A model generated the notes under the pieces. It had not been told where the DNA came from, searched no databases, and saw only the letters and a program-made list of their open reading frames with translations. Shown one piece after another: positions 25,763 to 39,467 of a DNA stretch of 64,000 nt; positions within the stretch are counted from its first letter, which is position 1; every line of letters begins with the position of its first letter. Source of the DNA: Heterodera schachtii (lineage: Eukaryota; Nematoda; Chromadorea; Rhabditida; Heteroderidae); contig SIJG01000030.1 of assembly GCA_023374025.1 (NCBI GenBank), positions 1,239,982 through 1,303,981 on the forward strand, written 5' to 3'. Position numbers and translations under genes: made by a program.

Positions 25763-27235
25763 TATTACGATCACAAAAACAGTCATAATGTTTTTAATTA
25801 AATTATGTTTAGTTGCAATTTTTTTATCAATTGTATTTTTTATTATTACAAGTCATTTAAATCAATTAGAAACTATTTAAAATTGATTCTGCTATTAAAT
25901 GCAAATCTGGAAGTTCAATAATAGGTCAATAAAAATAGAAGTTTTATTAAAAAAATGGAATTGGAAAGAATTAATTAATTAAATAAATTAAAAAATGACA
26001 ATGTCAAAAACCTTTTAATTTTATTATATTTTAATTGAATTATTATTTTTTCATTTATTTATAATCTAATCAGCTGCCCGACTGATAAAAGATTAAATTA
26101 ATAAAAATAATTTAATGAAAGCATTAACAATTGAAAAAAGTTATTGTAACAATAATATAAAATAATAACATGAACAGTCTATTCAATCTTTTCATGAAAT
26201 CTCGCAAAAACAAAATTTTTAAAACTAGATAATTGTATAAAATAAACAGGCTTGATTTATAATGATAATTAAGCTAGAAATCGACCTACTTTTAATTATT
26301 TGATTTACTGCCATGCGTATTGAATCTAAATTAAAATTGAATAAAAAGATGAAGTTAAATAGAATTTTATAATCAAAGCTGAAAGAAAAATATATTTTCA
26401 AAGAAAGATATTATATTTTATAAATAAAATATATTCTCAAAAAAAAAAAATTATATTTTAATCTTTTATTGAGAACAATTAATATTAATTAAAATGTAAT
26501 ACATCAAATGACACTTGCATTACCGCGCAAGGATTAAAATAAAAAGCTAGAAAAAGAAATGAAATTGAATAAAACGATCAATTACAAAAAACAATAGCAA
26601 TTAAATGATTTGTTTCTAAATAAAAAATAACACATATTAGAAACCAAATAAAATTTGCCGATTTGCATTGACATAATGGGGGAAAATTCATGAAATCCAA
26701 GGAAATAAAATTTTTATTGTATGTAATGTCTTTTTTTTGTTGTTAATTTTCCTCATTTCACCGCATTGGTGGCAATTCTCTTTTCTCTTTTATACACTTT
26801 TAACTTCTCGTCCATCATGTTTCCTCGTTCGCACTCATTTTCTCCAAGATGGAGGCGTAACGATTGTATTTGTTTTTATATTTTTTTTATGCATTTTATT
26901 TTTTCGTTTTAATATAATCTTTTTAGATATATTTTACTCATTTTTAGATTTATCAAAATAAACTCTTTTTTTAATACTTTTAATTCAATGAATAATTTTC
27001 TTATTTATTAATCGATTGGATATTTTTAAAATACTTTTGGTACTTTCGAAAATTATGAAGTTTTATATTTAAGCCGTTTATAGGAACACCTATTGTTCGT
27101 AAAAGCTGTTTTTGAATGAATTGCAAGGCTTGGGTAGCTATTATTAGGGCAGCTAACATTATGTAAATACATATTTTTTTTCCTGGATTCTCCATAGCTT
27201 AATTAGTAGGATAAACATTTTCTTTTTTGTGTTTG
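25763..27235. other. AT-rich non-coding stretch
   Basis: No gene or repeat recognised. The frame at 26737-26961 is hydrophobic and unrecognised. Confidence 0.6.
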
Positions 27236-27580
27236 CGAACAAAAGTTGAAACTTTTATTTACATATTTGTACATATATTCGGGTTTTTCTACATATGACG
27301 TACATATTTACATATTTTTATACATATTTTGCAATTTTTCGTACATATTTTCATTTTTTTTTACATATTTTGAGAATTTATAGAAATTTAAATTATACCT
27401 TGCGCAATTGCAAACTTTATTTTTATTCTTAATTTTTTAATGAACCAAAAGATAGTTAAGCTATTTTTTTATTTAAAAATATAATTTATTTTCATTTTAG
27501 CACCTATTTTTGGGGTTTTTAGAACTTAAAACTAATTCTTTTGGCAGTTTTTAGCAACTGTAAATTTCAACCTCCTGCAT
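27236..27580. repeat. Iterated tacatattt block
   Basis: From about 27258 to 27370 the word tacatattt recurs roughly every 12-20 bp, separated by short variable T-rich spacers. The block sits between agttgaaactttta on the left and taaatttcaacctcc on the right, which are approximate inverted copies. It resembles the word-iterating interior of the 25082 element, but I could not find a target duplication. Confidence 0.5.
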
Positions 27581-29627
27581 ACGCCATGATTACAATAAAA
27601 AATTATGTAATTTTATTCATTAAATAATTTAATATAAAAAACAAATTATAACTCTGCGATAAAAGAAAATTTTAGCAATTTCAAATTTAAAAAAAGTTGG
27701 AATAACTTTAACAACTTACATTTAAATCCAAATTTGTTCCTATAATAAAGGATAGTTCATTAATTTAATTCATCATTTTCTATTAAAAGATTTAAAAAAG
27801 AAAAAAAAGAAAAAAAATTTGTCAAAGTAAATACGACTGAAGAAAATAACATTACGGAATTAGCTTGCTCAATCCATTGTAGTTTAAATTTATTGAATAT
27901 TGTTTATTAGAAAATGTTTTTCAAATTTTATTACTTTAATTGCTAGTAGAATTACATGTAAATCCTCAAAAAATTAATTTTTTTTTTTGAAATTTATAAA
28001 CAAAAATTTTTTGTTTATTATAAAATTTTTACCCTTTCTTATTCAACGAATAATTTCTATAAATTTTGTTGTCGTAAGAGAAACTCAAATTATCCAATAA
28101 TAATTCAATTGATTTTGCTGGTTACAATCACTTTTAATAAATTATTGTTCATTCATTACGTTAATGTACTAAAATAGTTGACTCCAAAATCATGCAGTAA
28201 TTAAGGTTTAATTCCTTAATTTAATTTTTTAATCTTATAATTTTTCATGGAATAATACTTATTTATTGCTTCTTATAAAAACTTACAATTGTCAAAATTA
28301 TGGCCAATATCATCTTATATCCATTTTTTGACTCATAATGATCAGAATGATTTAGTGGCTTATTGGCTAACAATAAATCTTCATTTTGTTCTTTGGATTT
28401 TAAAATTCTGCCTAAAACCGGGAATTGGAAATTAGCAACGCCAAAATTTTTTTGGGATCCAGTAAAAAATAAAACGAGTTATTTTAATATTAAAAACAAT
28501 TTGATTAAATGACTTTAAGAAATTGCGTAAATAAATTTTGAAAGTTTGGAAATATTTAGTTTATTTTAATTATTATTTTTAATTTTTTCTATTTATGCTT
28601 TTTGCACAGTCTTTAATATGTTTTAAAAATGAAATAAGAAAGAAAAATTAAAAGAAAATTGGATATAGAAGGAATATAATTTTAACTTACCTATAGAATT
28701 GCATTTGAAATATGAAAAACAATACCAAAAATATGGCAGAAGCATAATAAAACATTGGATCTTCACTATCGAATATTTAAATTAGTCAACCTTTTTGGTT
28801 GTTGTTTCTGGTTTTTCAATAGTTCTAATGAAGAATTATTACAAAATAATTGTTTTCTTTAAATATTGAAATTTACACCAGCTCGCTTTAGGCAATATAA
28901 ATTTCATAGATAATATACATTTCTCGAGCATAGATAAAATATATGGAAATAATGAAATTAAGGGTTTTGTTTCTGTGTAAAAAAACAATACCAAAAAAAT
29001 AGGAGATAATAAGATTTCAGGCGCCAAAAATTATGCAATACTTTTTCAATATTTATGTTAATTTTGTTTAATTACTATTCTTCATATCGGTAATGTTACT
29101 TAAAATTCATTATTTAAAATTGTTGTTATCGGAAACAAAGGCAAAATTGAATAAGTATTTTCTTTATTTTTTTTCATATTATATTTTTTATATTTCATTT
29201 ATTTTCTTTTAGTGCAAATTTTAAAATATATTTTTACACATATTTTTAATTTTTTAAATTATGCTTAATAATTTTCATACTTTTTTGTTGATGTAAATTC
29301 ACATAATCTCATGTGTATTGTAAGAAAATGCTCAGTTTCATGCTGTGTAGTAGTATATAAACTACATGTTGTTTATCTTATTACAGTTGTTTTAAATTTT
29401 AAAGGAAATAAATGTCATAAATAAAATTGTTTTATATATTTATTTCTTATGCGAATTATATTTTCTGGCTGTCTTTATAAAGTTTTTGATTTTAACCATG
29501 AAATTTTTTTAATTTTACCATACATTAATTAAACTTGCTTTGAATTATTGCTATTTTAACTAAAACCATGCCATAATTTCAGTAAAACTGGGAATTCTTA
29601 TTAAATTTTCAAATTATACTTTTAACG
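27581..29627. other. AT-rich non-coding stretch
   Basis: Nothing recognised beyond homopolymer-rich sequence. The frame at 28839-29027 on the minus strand is short and has no known domain. Confidence 0.6.
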
Positions 29628-29660
29628 AGCGGTTGGCGCCGCTTCGCGGCGCCAACCGCT
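29628..29660. repeat. Perfect 15-bp GC hairpin
   Basis: agcggttggcgccgc, loop ttc, then the exact complement. It is a striking GC island about 60 bp before the second pyrimidine tract. The loop trinucleotide ttc is shared with the 10-bp-stem hairpin at 57523-57545. Confidence 0.95.
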
Positions 29661-29719
29661 CTATTTTAATTTTTTTTAAATATTAAAAAATGTTCAAAAA
29701 TAACTTATTTCCATCGGGC

Positions 29720-30408
29720 CTTCCATTTTCTTCTCTCCTATTCTTATTTTCTCTCTCCTCTCTTTCTCTCTCTCCCTCCCTTCTCCACTCTCCCTCCCTC
29801 CCTCCTATCTTTCTTACACTCTCTTTCATTCTCTCTCTCACTCGCTCCCTCTTTTTCTTTCCTTCCCTCATTCCCTCTCTCACTCATTTTCTCTTTCTTT
29901 CTCCTTTCTCTCTCTCTCTCTATCTCTCAATCACTCACTCACTCCTCTTTTTTCTTTCTTTTTCTCTCTCTCTTTTACTCACTTCCTCTCCATCTTCTCT
30001 TCTAACTCTCCTCTCTCTCGTTGTCTCCTCTCTCTCTCTCTCAATCACTCACTTACTTCTTTTTCTTCTTTCATTCACTCTACTCTCTCTGTCTTTCTCT
30101 CCTCTCTCTCGTTTTCTTTTTTTCTTTCTCTCTCTCTCTTACTATATCCCCCCTCCATCTTCTCTTCTCTCTCCATCTCTATTTGTTTCTCTCTTTTTTT
30201 CTCTTTCTTTCTCTCTCTCTCTCTTTCCATCTTCTCTTCTATCCTTTCTTCTCTCCTCTCTCCATCTCTATTTCTTTCTCTCTCTCTTTGTCTTTCTTTC
30301 TTTCTCTCTCTCTCTGTTCAATTCCTCTCTTTTTCTTTCTTTCCCTCTTTCCCTCATCACTCACTCACTCTCTCTATTTTCTCTCTCTCTCTCTTTCTCT
30401 CTTCACTT
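29720..30408 (+). repeat. Second pyrimidine-rich (CT) tract
   Basis: About 690 bp of almost pure C and T with ctctctctc, tttctttct and tcactcactc words. The 246-codon frame here (29690-30430) is a Leu/Ser/Phe composition product. The minus strand is Arg/Glu-rich. It shares style with the 13.8 kb tract but not its 1.39 kb unit. Confidence 0.93.
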
Positions 30409-31173
30409 AAAACCTTTAGTGTTTGAATAAAAATTTAATTAACTGCTGAAATAAGAGAATTTCCATATTTATAGAATTTTTATTCTTTTAGTTGTAATTT
30501 TAAAAATATCTTTATTCTTCTAAAATATAAAAATTGTGGTTTTGAATTACTTGAAAAAAACCAGACAAAATTAAATATTGTTATTTTTATAACGTCCCAG
30601 CACCGTTTATATATTGATTATCATAAGCTTGCAAAATAAATGTTGAAGCAATTAAACAGAGAAATTATTCATGTCCCGAAACATATGATAAGGTAAAATA
30701 TATTTGAAATAAACAATCGAATAACGAATTTACACTTTTTTATACTATTTTAAAAAAGACAAATCAAAAATAAAAAAAATTGAAAAAGAAACCCAGAGGT
30801 TTTTATGGAAACATTAAAATCAACATTAAAAATAAATTGCTTTCTTGGTATCAAATAATTCATTTTTAATTGTTTCATACCAAATTAAACATAATTCTAA
30901 TACAAACTGTTCTAAAAAATATTTTAATAAAGTTGATAAAATTTCTAAAAAAATTTTTATGTCAACAATAAAAGTTGTTCAGAAAATATATGGGCTTCCT
31001 TCCATATGGATTGACAGTAAGGAGAATTCATAATTTTAGGAACTTTACAAAATTGTAAAATTACAACAAAAAAAAATTTAAATATCTAATCTCAAAAAAT
31101 CATCCCTTTTATCTTTTTTGAAAATGATATTTGAGCTTAGGAAAAATAGGTAATATCGAAAAAAATATATTCA
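30409..31173. other. AT-rich non-coding stretch
   Basis: No feature recognised. Confidence 0.6.
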
Positions 31174-31265
31174 CGTATTATTTATAGACTGTGAAATTAA
31201 ATTAAACTCTTGTTATTTATTTCTAGAAATAAATAATTTTTTAAAGATTTTTTCAAATTGATTCC
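31174..31265 (+). repeat. Direct repeat unit, copy 1
   Basis: Contains gaaattaaattaa, cttgttatttatttctagaa and aagattttttcaaattga. The same string recurs 310 bp downstream (31484-31576), and part of it recurs at 51340-51430. Confidence 0.8.
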
Positions 31266-31483
31266 GACTTAAATATTAATATTGCAAATAAATAAAGATT
31301 TAAAAATGTGAAAAAATTTCCAAGTTATGTGCGAATAAAGGACAAGAAATTAACCATTTTAATTATTATTTCTTTTAGAATTCCTCTTGCCTGAGTATCG
31401 GAATCGCCAGAGACCTTTCATTTGGAATCGGCTTGATATTCAGTTTTCTATTTTTATTACTTTTTTAAATTACATTTATTTGT

Positions 31484-31576
31484 ACGTATTAATTATAAAC
31501 TGTGAAATTAAATTAATTCCTTGTTATTTATTTCTAGAAATAAATAATTGTTTTAAAGATTTTTTCAAATTGAAAC
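31484..31576 (+). repeat. Direct repeat unit, copy 2
   Basis: Near-identical to 31174-31265 over about 90 bp with a few substitutions. The DNA between the copies is not clearly repeated. Confidence 0.8.
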
Positions 31577-34500
31577 AAAATGATGCACCTAATTTCATTA
31601 ACGAATAAATCCAATGAAGGAGCAAAGTATAATTAAAAAATGTTATATAAAATAATTTAAAAAATTATCAAAATCAACACATAATTATTTGAAAATAACT
31701 CGAAACTCTTAAAATAGCTTTTCAATACGAAATGATTGCAGAAATTTAAAATATCAACATTGAATGAATTCAAAAACTTAATAAATGTAACTAGTTCATC
31801 ACCAAAGGAATTTATTTGAAAGAGTGTACAATTAGCATGAGACAATAAAATCAAAAGATAAGTTTAAAATACATCTAAAAATTTAAATATATTTGGTGGC
31901 ATTAAAGATGGTCTTTTCTAAGGTCTGGAAAAAAAATTTAAAAAACCTATTAAAATATAATATTATTATCATCCTTTTCTTTCTTAGCTTTAATTGGTTC
32001 GATTTTGTTTAAATTGTAGCTATTGTAAATTTTTAAAGCATTTTAGAAACATTTCATTTTGTAAAATATGGGACATTTCAAGCCAAGGCAATAAAAAAGA
32101 CAAACCTATGTCAACATAAAAATTATTTAATTTTAATAAATTGAATGCCATCATAAGGCTTAAAAACGAAATAAAAATATTAACCAGAAAGCCAAAAAGT
32201 GTATTTTGGATTTAAATTGCAATATAAACTAGAGCAATAATAAACTAAAAAATAAATCAATAAAAATTTTAATAAAAACAAAAAAAGGTTTTTTGTTATA
32301 GCACTATCAAGAAAAACAACAGAAATTCCGAACAATGAAGATACTTTACGAGCAACAGTACAGATCAAGAATATTAAAAAACTAAAAAACTCTCAAATAA
32401 AAATTTTTTTCTATATATTTTAAAGTTGTATTAATTAATAGATAATTTTCACCTAAAAGTTTAAAAATATTTCTTTAGGAGTACATAAATTATTAGAGAA
32501 AAATTATAATGTAAAAAAACCATTAACCTGAATGAACATATATCATATTAAGAAAATTTAAATTAATAATAAAGAACACAAGAAAATAAAGTTAATAACG
32601 CTAAAATGATAATTACAATTGATAATGAAAAAAATAATAAATCAATTAAACTACCTCTTATATATTATTAATTGTTTTAAATAAAATCAATACGAATAAT
32701 AAAATTAATAAATATATTTTATTTATTGTAACCGTAAAAACATATTATGTTTAAATTTTGTTAAAATTAATGTTATAATAAATTTATCAAAATATCTTAT
32801 TAAAAAATTTAGATGAAAATAGACTCAATAAATTCTGTATTTAAGACAACAGATATAAAATTACCATTATATTAGGGTGGTGAATAATTTTTTGCTAGTA
32901 CCCAATAATTTTATAGTAAAATCATAATAAATCAAATAATAAAGGAATTTTAATGAAACTTTGCCAGTTTATTCTGATAAATTAGTCTCAAATTAAAAAA
33001 CTAATGTTTTCTCTTTCGAGTAATATATCATAATTTATCAATGTTTTATGTGGAGGATTTTTTTAGTTTATAAACAATTGAACAAAAATGAATATCAGTC
33101 TAGAGACAAGAGAATTAAATCTAAACTAAAAAAACAATGTTTTCCAAATATACCTGTATTTTCAATCGCTAAAATATTCATTTAAATAATCGTTTGAAAT
33201 ATTAAAGGATTTATGAACTACAGCAATAAGGCATTCAGAAAATTACAATCTTTAATAATTAGTTATTTAATTTAAGGATTCATGAAAAAATTATTTATAA
33301 AATTTTATAAAAGCCAAATTTTAAAAAAGTAATTAATCTAAATTCAAAAGTTAGGACAAAAGATCTTTAAAAGCAAAAATGACGATCTTCAGAAATTAAG
33401 TAATATGATAATATTATATGTTACATTTATTTCGAATTTCTTTAAATAAATAATGGAGGACAAAAAAATCATAATTTAAATAAATTTTCTAAAACAATTT
33501 TTTATTTATAGAAAAAAGATGAACCAAGAAATTTATTAATTAAAATGCTACAAGTAAATGAAAAAATAAAAATAATTAACAATTAGTAAATAAAAATGTA
33601 AAACTACATAAATCAATTACCTATGAATTAGTCAAGGCGTTTTGAGATAAGAAGAGATTAACTCATCTCCTCGCATTTATTTTTGGATATATATATTTCA
33701 ATAAAAAGTTTCATAAATAAATAATCGAGAACACAAAAAATTCCTTTCTAATTTACAAAAATAAATTTGAAAAGCTGAAAAAGCTTAAAATTTAAATACA
33801 AAAAACTGGGTGGGATGAATTAGATTAATATAAACAATCTGTCTTTGGTATTGAAATTAACCGATAGGTTATGATTCAAAGAATGAATACCGAGTAGACA
33901 TACTTTAAATTTTATATTATTACGTAACAATTAATCAAAGCAAAATAAATTTTGGAAATAATACTAAAATTTACAATTAATCAAATTAAAAATACTTAAT
34001 ATAATTTAATCATGAACATTAAAAAATAAGAGTAGCTTAATAACGAAATTGAGAAGAATTAGATCTATGTTAATGTTCATGAGTAGTGGACTATTATGTT
34101 AAAGAATTTGATAAACTTATATTAAATTAATTTTTGTAATAAAGACAGAATATAGAAAAACAAAATATTCTAATATTTAATTATTTAAATTGTACTAATA
34201 GGTGTTATAAATAAAGTATATAGACATTAAATCAATGAAATTATTTTTTACAAATCTTGCATTATTTGCGGTTATTAAATAAATAGTAAAACAACTTATC
34301 AAGGTAATTTTTGATGAAAATTAGACAAAATTAAATTTTTTTAATTTCAGAAATTAAGTTAATTTCAAGTTAAAAATTTACACTTGAAATACTTGTTATT
34401 GAGTTCATTAATACTAAAGAAAATTTGGGCTCGCATAAAAATAACCAGGAAAAGCATGTTATGTTATATAAAATTTAAAGAATAAATAAAAAATAATTAA

Positions 34501-34623
34501 ATAGAGTTTAAAAAATGGAGTAAACTGAAATGATCAACAAATAAAGAAATTTATATATTTAATTTATATACTCAATTTAATAAACTATTAATCGTCGTTT
34601 TTATGTATTATTAACATATACCT
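31577..34623. other. AT-rich non-coding stretch
   Basis: No gene, RNA or complete element recognised. The frames at 31657-31854 and 32180-32368 are short and compositional. Confidence 0.6.
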
Positions 34624-34692
34624 CAGGGATGGGACGAGCTTTCGCTTTTCGCATTTCGCTTTTTGGCGCAAAATGCGAAAGTTCCACCCCTA
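34624..34692. repeat. Tiny CAGGG/CCCTA inverted-repeat unit
   Basis: cagggatgggac at the left and, on the reverse strand, taggggtggaac at the right enclose iterated ttcgc and gcgaaa words (ctttcgcttttcgcatttcgc). At 69 bp it may be an internally deleted hAT-like element. No target duplication is visible. Confidence 0.5.
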
Positions 34693-34796
34693 CGAACAAA
34701 TATTTTAAAAAATTTAAACTTTTAAAACGAATGCTTCAGTTTATTAATATTTTGGACTGCAGAATTAAAAAATTTTTTTTTTTGCTGACTTATAAA

Positions 34797-34997
34797 TAGG
34801 GTTAAGTTGTATGCACTAAAAAACGCAAAATATGCGAATAAAATAAGCACTAACAATCCCTCAAATATGCCATAAAATATGCCTTAAAACTAGGAAAAAT
34901 GACTAATCAAAAAATTTAACATAGAAGTGCTATTTTGAGCTCTTTTCTTCATAGCATATTCGCAAAAAATTGAAAAATAATACAATTTATAACCCTA
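34797..34997. mobile_element. 201 bp hAT-like element, same family as 25082
   Basis: Left end TAGGGTTAAGTTGTATG; right end, reverse strand, TAGGGTTATAAATTGTATT. The flanks cttataaa and cttattac agree at 6 of 8 positions, consistent with a decayed 8-bp target duplication. Read on the reverse strand, the interior carries tgctatgaagaaa, gctcaaaatagcacttctat and ttttttgatta, matching the 25082 element. It is too short to code. Confidence 0.75.
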
Positions 34998-35005
34998 CTT
35001 ATTAC

Positions 35006-37847
35006 AGCCTAACACGAACGAAAAACTAGTTTTCAACTTGGACCCACATTTTACCTTGAGTCTTTTTCCAATTTTTTGTTCCTTTTTTGTAGTTATTGTA
35101 ATTTTTTGCCTTTTTCCCATTTTTTTCTTTTGCAATTTTAGGTGCCTAATTGAAAATTTTTGACTATTGGTAAAATTTTTGAAAAAAATTTCATTCCAAG
35201 AGTGTAACCATGGCCTTTTGCATAACATATGATTTTTTGTTGCATGTAAATTAATTAAATAAAAACTTATCAGAATTTTGCTTATTTAAAACCTAATGAA
35301 GGTTTTTTTTAATTTTGTTTAATTTAAATAAAAATCATTTTTCAAATTTTGTTGTGTTAATAACTTATTCAGTCACAAATAATTTTGAATCCATCATATA
35401 ATTATTTTTATGGTAAGTTTATTTACCAAATTATTAATTATTCTCTCGAATCATATAATCTTGTAAAATGAGTTCATTCATAAATAATTGAAAATTCTTT
35501 AATTAATCGTTTATTTAATGATACACAACGTTTAACTATTCTTCAAATTTTTTGATTTCAAACGATGTTAATTATAGCAAAAATCCATATTAATATGATG
35601 ATGATTGTTCGATCACGATTCCTTATGTCTGCGAGTGAATGGTACACACAAAATGTATAAATAGATTTTATTCGCCATAAATGCGTTAACATTTTGTTAT
35701 CTAATTTTAAATTATAAAGACTTTTTGTGATTTTATTTTGTCCTGTATTTAAATATTGGTAATGGTAAATAATTAAATATAAACAATACAAATAAATACT
35801 AATTATTATTGAACATTTTGTAAAACAAAAGAATTTCAATTTTTTTAATAAAATCATTATAATTAATCAAAATTTTTATCTTATTAATGATCTTCATATA
35901 TTGGGCTATTTTTGCAGTTAAAGCTTTGTATCATATTCTTAAAATTTATAATAAGTATTTAACAATGATTTCTCGATTTTACATGATTATCGTTAATTTT
36001 TCTAATGTTTTATTTCTGTTATAATTTAATAAATTGTATATACGAATATCATATCTACATGTGCACAATTCTACCAATGTGCACACTGTGATTTGTTAGT
36101 ACATCACATAAATTAACTATATTATTTCTTAATCGTTATTTTTTGGTTTTTAATTTAAATTTTTTAATATTTTATTTTTCAGAAAGATTTTATTTTGTTG
36201 AATACAGTTAGTTTTTTGTACAAGCATTTCCATACAAGATAATTTGCATCAAAAATTATAATTAATATATTTTTATTTTTCCTTTTAACATCAAAATATT
36301 TGTTAAATTTTCAAATTTTTAAAGAAAGACATTAATGGACTCATTAAAATAAAAATTTAAATAATTATGAACAAAATTGAGTTGGTATGGCCTGCGGATG
36401 AAGTAAATATGTGCGCAAGTAAAAATTAAAATAATTTTTGTTAATATTGAAATAATAAAATTAGATTCTAAAAGTACAATTCTATGTTATAATGTTTAAT
36501 ATAGAATAAAATTATAAATAAACATTATAATTAAATACTTTTTACTAATATAACAAAAAGAAACTTTATAAATATTAATAATTCAAAAATTCGCAACAAA
36601 CAAATAAACCATCAACAGGCTCAGATTGCACGATAGAAAGGACATGCCAAAAATTTTTCAAGATATAACTAAAAATTTTCTCGAAAATAAATCATAAATC
36701 AAATGATATAAATTACCTTTGTATAATAATTAAATTTAAAAAAGCTTTTATTTTAATGTATATTTCTATATTAAAGTCTATTAAGAGAAAACATATCAAC
36801 AATCTAACGAAATTGTGTTAAATTAATTTACTAAATATAAGTTTTTAAAAATATCAAATTAATAAATATATCGAAGTGATAAATTAAATTCTTATTTTAA
36901 GAAAAATAATTTCCTGATTACAACAATAATTGTTAATTTTATCAATGATCATAGTCTGAAAAAAGAACGTTAAGAAAATACCTATTTTAAATGGTAATTT
37001 ATTAAATATATTTAAATTGAATAATAGATTTTGATCCTTTAATATAAAATAATTTTAAAAATAGAATTTCACGACAGCGCTATAGAAAGTACACTTAATG
37101 CCAAATAATAATAAATAAAATTTGTTTATTAATGAACATTTTTTTAAATAAAAAACACTAGTCAAGCCATATTAAATGTCAAACCTTTTTCATATGCAAA
37201 ATTGGTGTCATTAATTTACTGAATATTTTTTATTTTACCTATATAGGTCTTTTCTAGATATTTCTCTATATTTATCTTTGGATGATGCTAAAGATAGATT
37301 AAAATTAAATTAAAAGATAAAAAGTAAAAAATTAATGATATAATAATTACAGAAAATAAATTATTGGTATGTAATTTTATTACCACAAATTTGTCTATTA
37401 AAAAACCAACTTAAATATAAAAAATATTTATTATTACACTTTTTCACATTAGCAATTTTGAATTTATAAAAAGTGTGTTTACAGGTATATCTACTTAAGT
37501 TGATATCTTTGTAACAAGTATTTTAACGAAATTTCAGTTATTTAATGTTTTATAAATAAATGTTTTTCTTTTTACATTTTTTATAGACTAATTAATTAAA
37601 ATTTTGTTATAGATTTTTTAAATAATAGAATTAAATTCCTATAATTTTTCGTTTTTTTTTGTAATTATTTTTTCATTAGTTGGTTGATTAATTATATTTC
37701 CTTTTATGTATTAATCGATGTTTCATTTTTGTTTTTAAGTTTCATAATGTAGTATGTTTTAAAACACTACTGCATTTTTAAATTTTTAAATATTATTAAA
37801 TAAATTTTTTGGATTACAATTAAATTAATTAAAATATAATCTTCTCT
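35006..37847. other. AT-rich non-coding stretch
   Basis: No gene recognised. The frame 35558-35857 (minus, 99 codons) has no recognisable domain. Confidence 0.6.
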
Positions 37848-37949
37848 TTTATAAGGAATATTTATTAATGAATTATTTTTTATAGAAAATAGAAATACAA
37901 ATAAATTTATTTACTTTCTCTTTTTTTCTTTATTTTCAATAATTGTTGA

Positions 37950-38055
37950 AAGGTCATAGTCATTTTCTTACAAATGAGCAAATATAAGGCTTACAGTCCA
38001 AATGCAGTGTTTGAACTTTAATGAAAGGGTTATGTTGCACTCTTGGCATCTGGTA
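37950..38055 (-). pseudogene. Degraded zinc-finger relic, left-arm copy
   Basis: The minus strand reads CQECNITLSLKFKH and then, in a shifted frame, LDCKPYICSF, aligning with the 5157-5276 relic. A deletion of roughly a dozen bases and a further 1-bp deletion break the frame. The cysteine pair and the KPY-I-C phrase typical of finger linkers remain recognisable. The mirror copy is at 47840-47946. Confidence 0.45.
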
Positions 38056-38593
38056 CCAACTATTTCAGTAATTCTTTGTTTGTATTTTTTACTGTATCAA
38101 CTATTTGTTTAATTTACTCAGAATATTTTATATTTAATTTCAAGTAGCGGCTTTTATATTAATTTATTGCGTATCGGTTGATTAGACGTTCATTCTCAGA
38201 CAAGATACAAGTTAATTATTTTATTCAATTATTTAGGTGGTTTAAGTAAAAAAATTCTAATATTTTATGATTTTATTTAGAAAAATTCATATACAGAAAA
38301 TTAAACAGGGCTTTATATTTAATATCCTTTTCATAAATATTGCAATTTTATTTAACCTCATAAGCATTTATAATGATATGATTAAATTAGTAAATAATTT
38401 TTAACCTTTATCTAAAAAATTATAAATTTATTTTCTTTAGTTGTGTATTGTAGAATTATTTTCTTCTTAAACTGTTAAGAAAATTTAATTTTAGATAATA
38501 AATTTTTAAATAATTATTTAAACATCCTTATAATTGTTTATTGTTTTGTATGTTATTCATAGAAATTAAATAAACAATTTTATTGATATTAAG

Positions 38594-38857
38594 TGTTGTG
38601 TCTTTTGTCCGAGTGAGAAAGACCAACAAATAAAATAATTTATTTACGAAGAGTCAAATAACAATAAAATAATAAAATGGCGAATGGAGAGAATAAAGAA
38701 TAAAATAATAAAAGTGAAGACAGGAGAAGAAGTGAACGAGGGGGGAAGAATCCACGCCTTTAAATAACAAATGTGATGGGGGAGGAACGGAGGAGGGAAT
38801 GGACAAATGTCAATCGATAAGTGACCATGAGCAAATGTACTTTGCTCTTCTCCAACA
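38594..38857 (-). repeat. 3' LTR of the retrotransposon
   Basis: 264 bp, 3' LTR relative to the minus-strand element. It differs from the 5' LTR by the absence of one A in the gaataaaaataat stretch and by aatcc in place of gttc near 38750. On the coding strand it carries TATTTAAAGG as a possible TATA-like element and AATAAA near its distal third as a candidate polyadenylation signal. Confidence 0.95.
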
Positions 38858-38868
38858 CCTCCCTTCTC
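38858..38868 (-). promoter_or_regulatory. Polypurine tract
   Basis: GAGAAGGGAGG on the coding strand immediately before the 3' LTR, in the position expected for second-strand priming. Confidence 0.8.
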
Positions 38869-38889
38869 GAGATTGAAACATCCTCAGTT

Positions 38890-39467
38890 TCAACCTGGCG
38901 AGAATCGCTTGATCGGCTTCGGCACGCGTTGTGAACGTCGGACGCCGATTGGGCTTTTAGCCTTTTGCTGAGCCTTTCAACAATTGTGCCCTGTAGCCAA
39001 TGGCTTTTTCCAAGGCGATAATTCAAGAGCAGGACGGGATCCGTTGGGAGGAACTCAATAGCTTTTGTGCCATGATTCCGATCGAATTGCTGTGCCATTT
39101 TGGCAGAGTAGTCCTTTTGATGCTGTTTGAACTTACCTTTTTCAAATTTTTCTGACTGATCAGTTTGTCCTTTTGGGTGGACGAGTGCCAATTTGGTGCG
39201 GAGTTTCCGTCCAAGGAACAACTGATCAGGCGAATATCCGTCGATGGCAGAATTTGGCGTTGATCTGTAGGAGAGCAGCACTTTTTCGAGGCTGTTCTTG
39301 TCGCCTTTGCACTTCATCATCGCCCTTTTGAAAGTGTCGACGAAACGTTCGACTTGTCCGTTGGATTGGGGATGGAATGGCGGCGTAAAAATGTGCTTAA
39401 TTCCAAACTCCTTACAGAGTGACGCAAATTCGGAAGAACGAAATTGAGTTCCGTTATCAGAAACAAT
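38890..39467 (-). pseudogene. Integrase C-terminal part (interrupted)
   Basis: It continues in the same frame after the stop at 39468-39470. It holds the second catalytic Asp (VSDNGTQF) and the Glu (QSNGQVERF), then SYRSTPNSAIDGYSPDQLF, the conserved region following the integrase core in gypsy elements. Near 38960 the typical C-terminal tail (RRSQRVPKPIKRFSPG) continues only in another frame and ends with TGA at 38890-38892, just before the polypurine tract, so a frameshifting deletion has probably removed part of the C-terminal domain. In the original frame the reading runs on into the LTR to 38760. Confidence 0.85.

Noticed and set aside
29690..30430. 246-codon frame
   Set aside because: Same explanation in the second CT tract.
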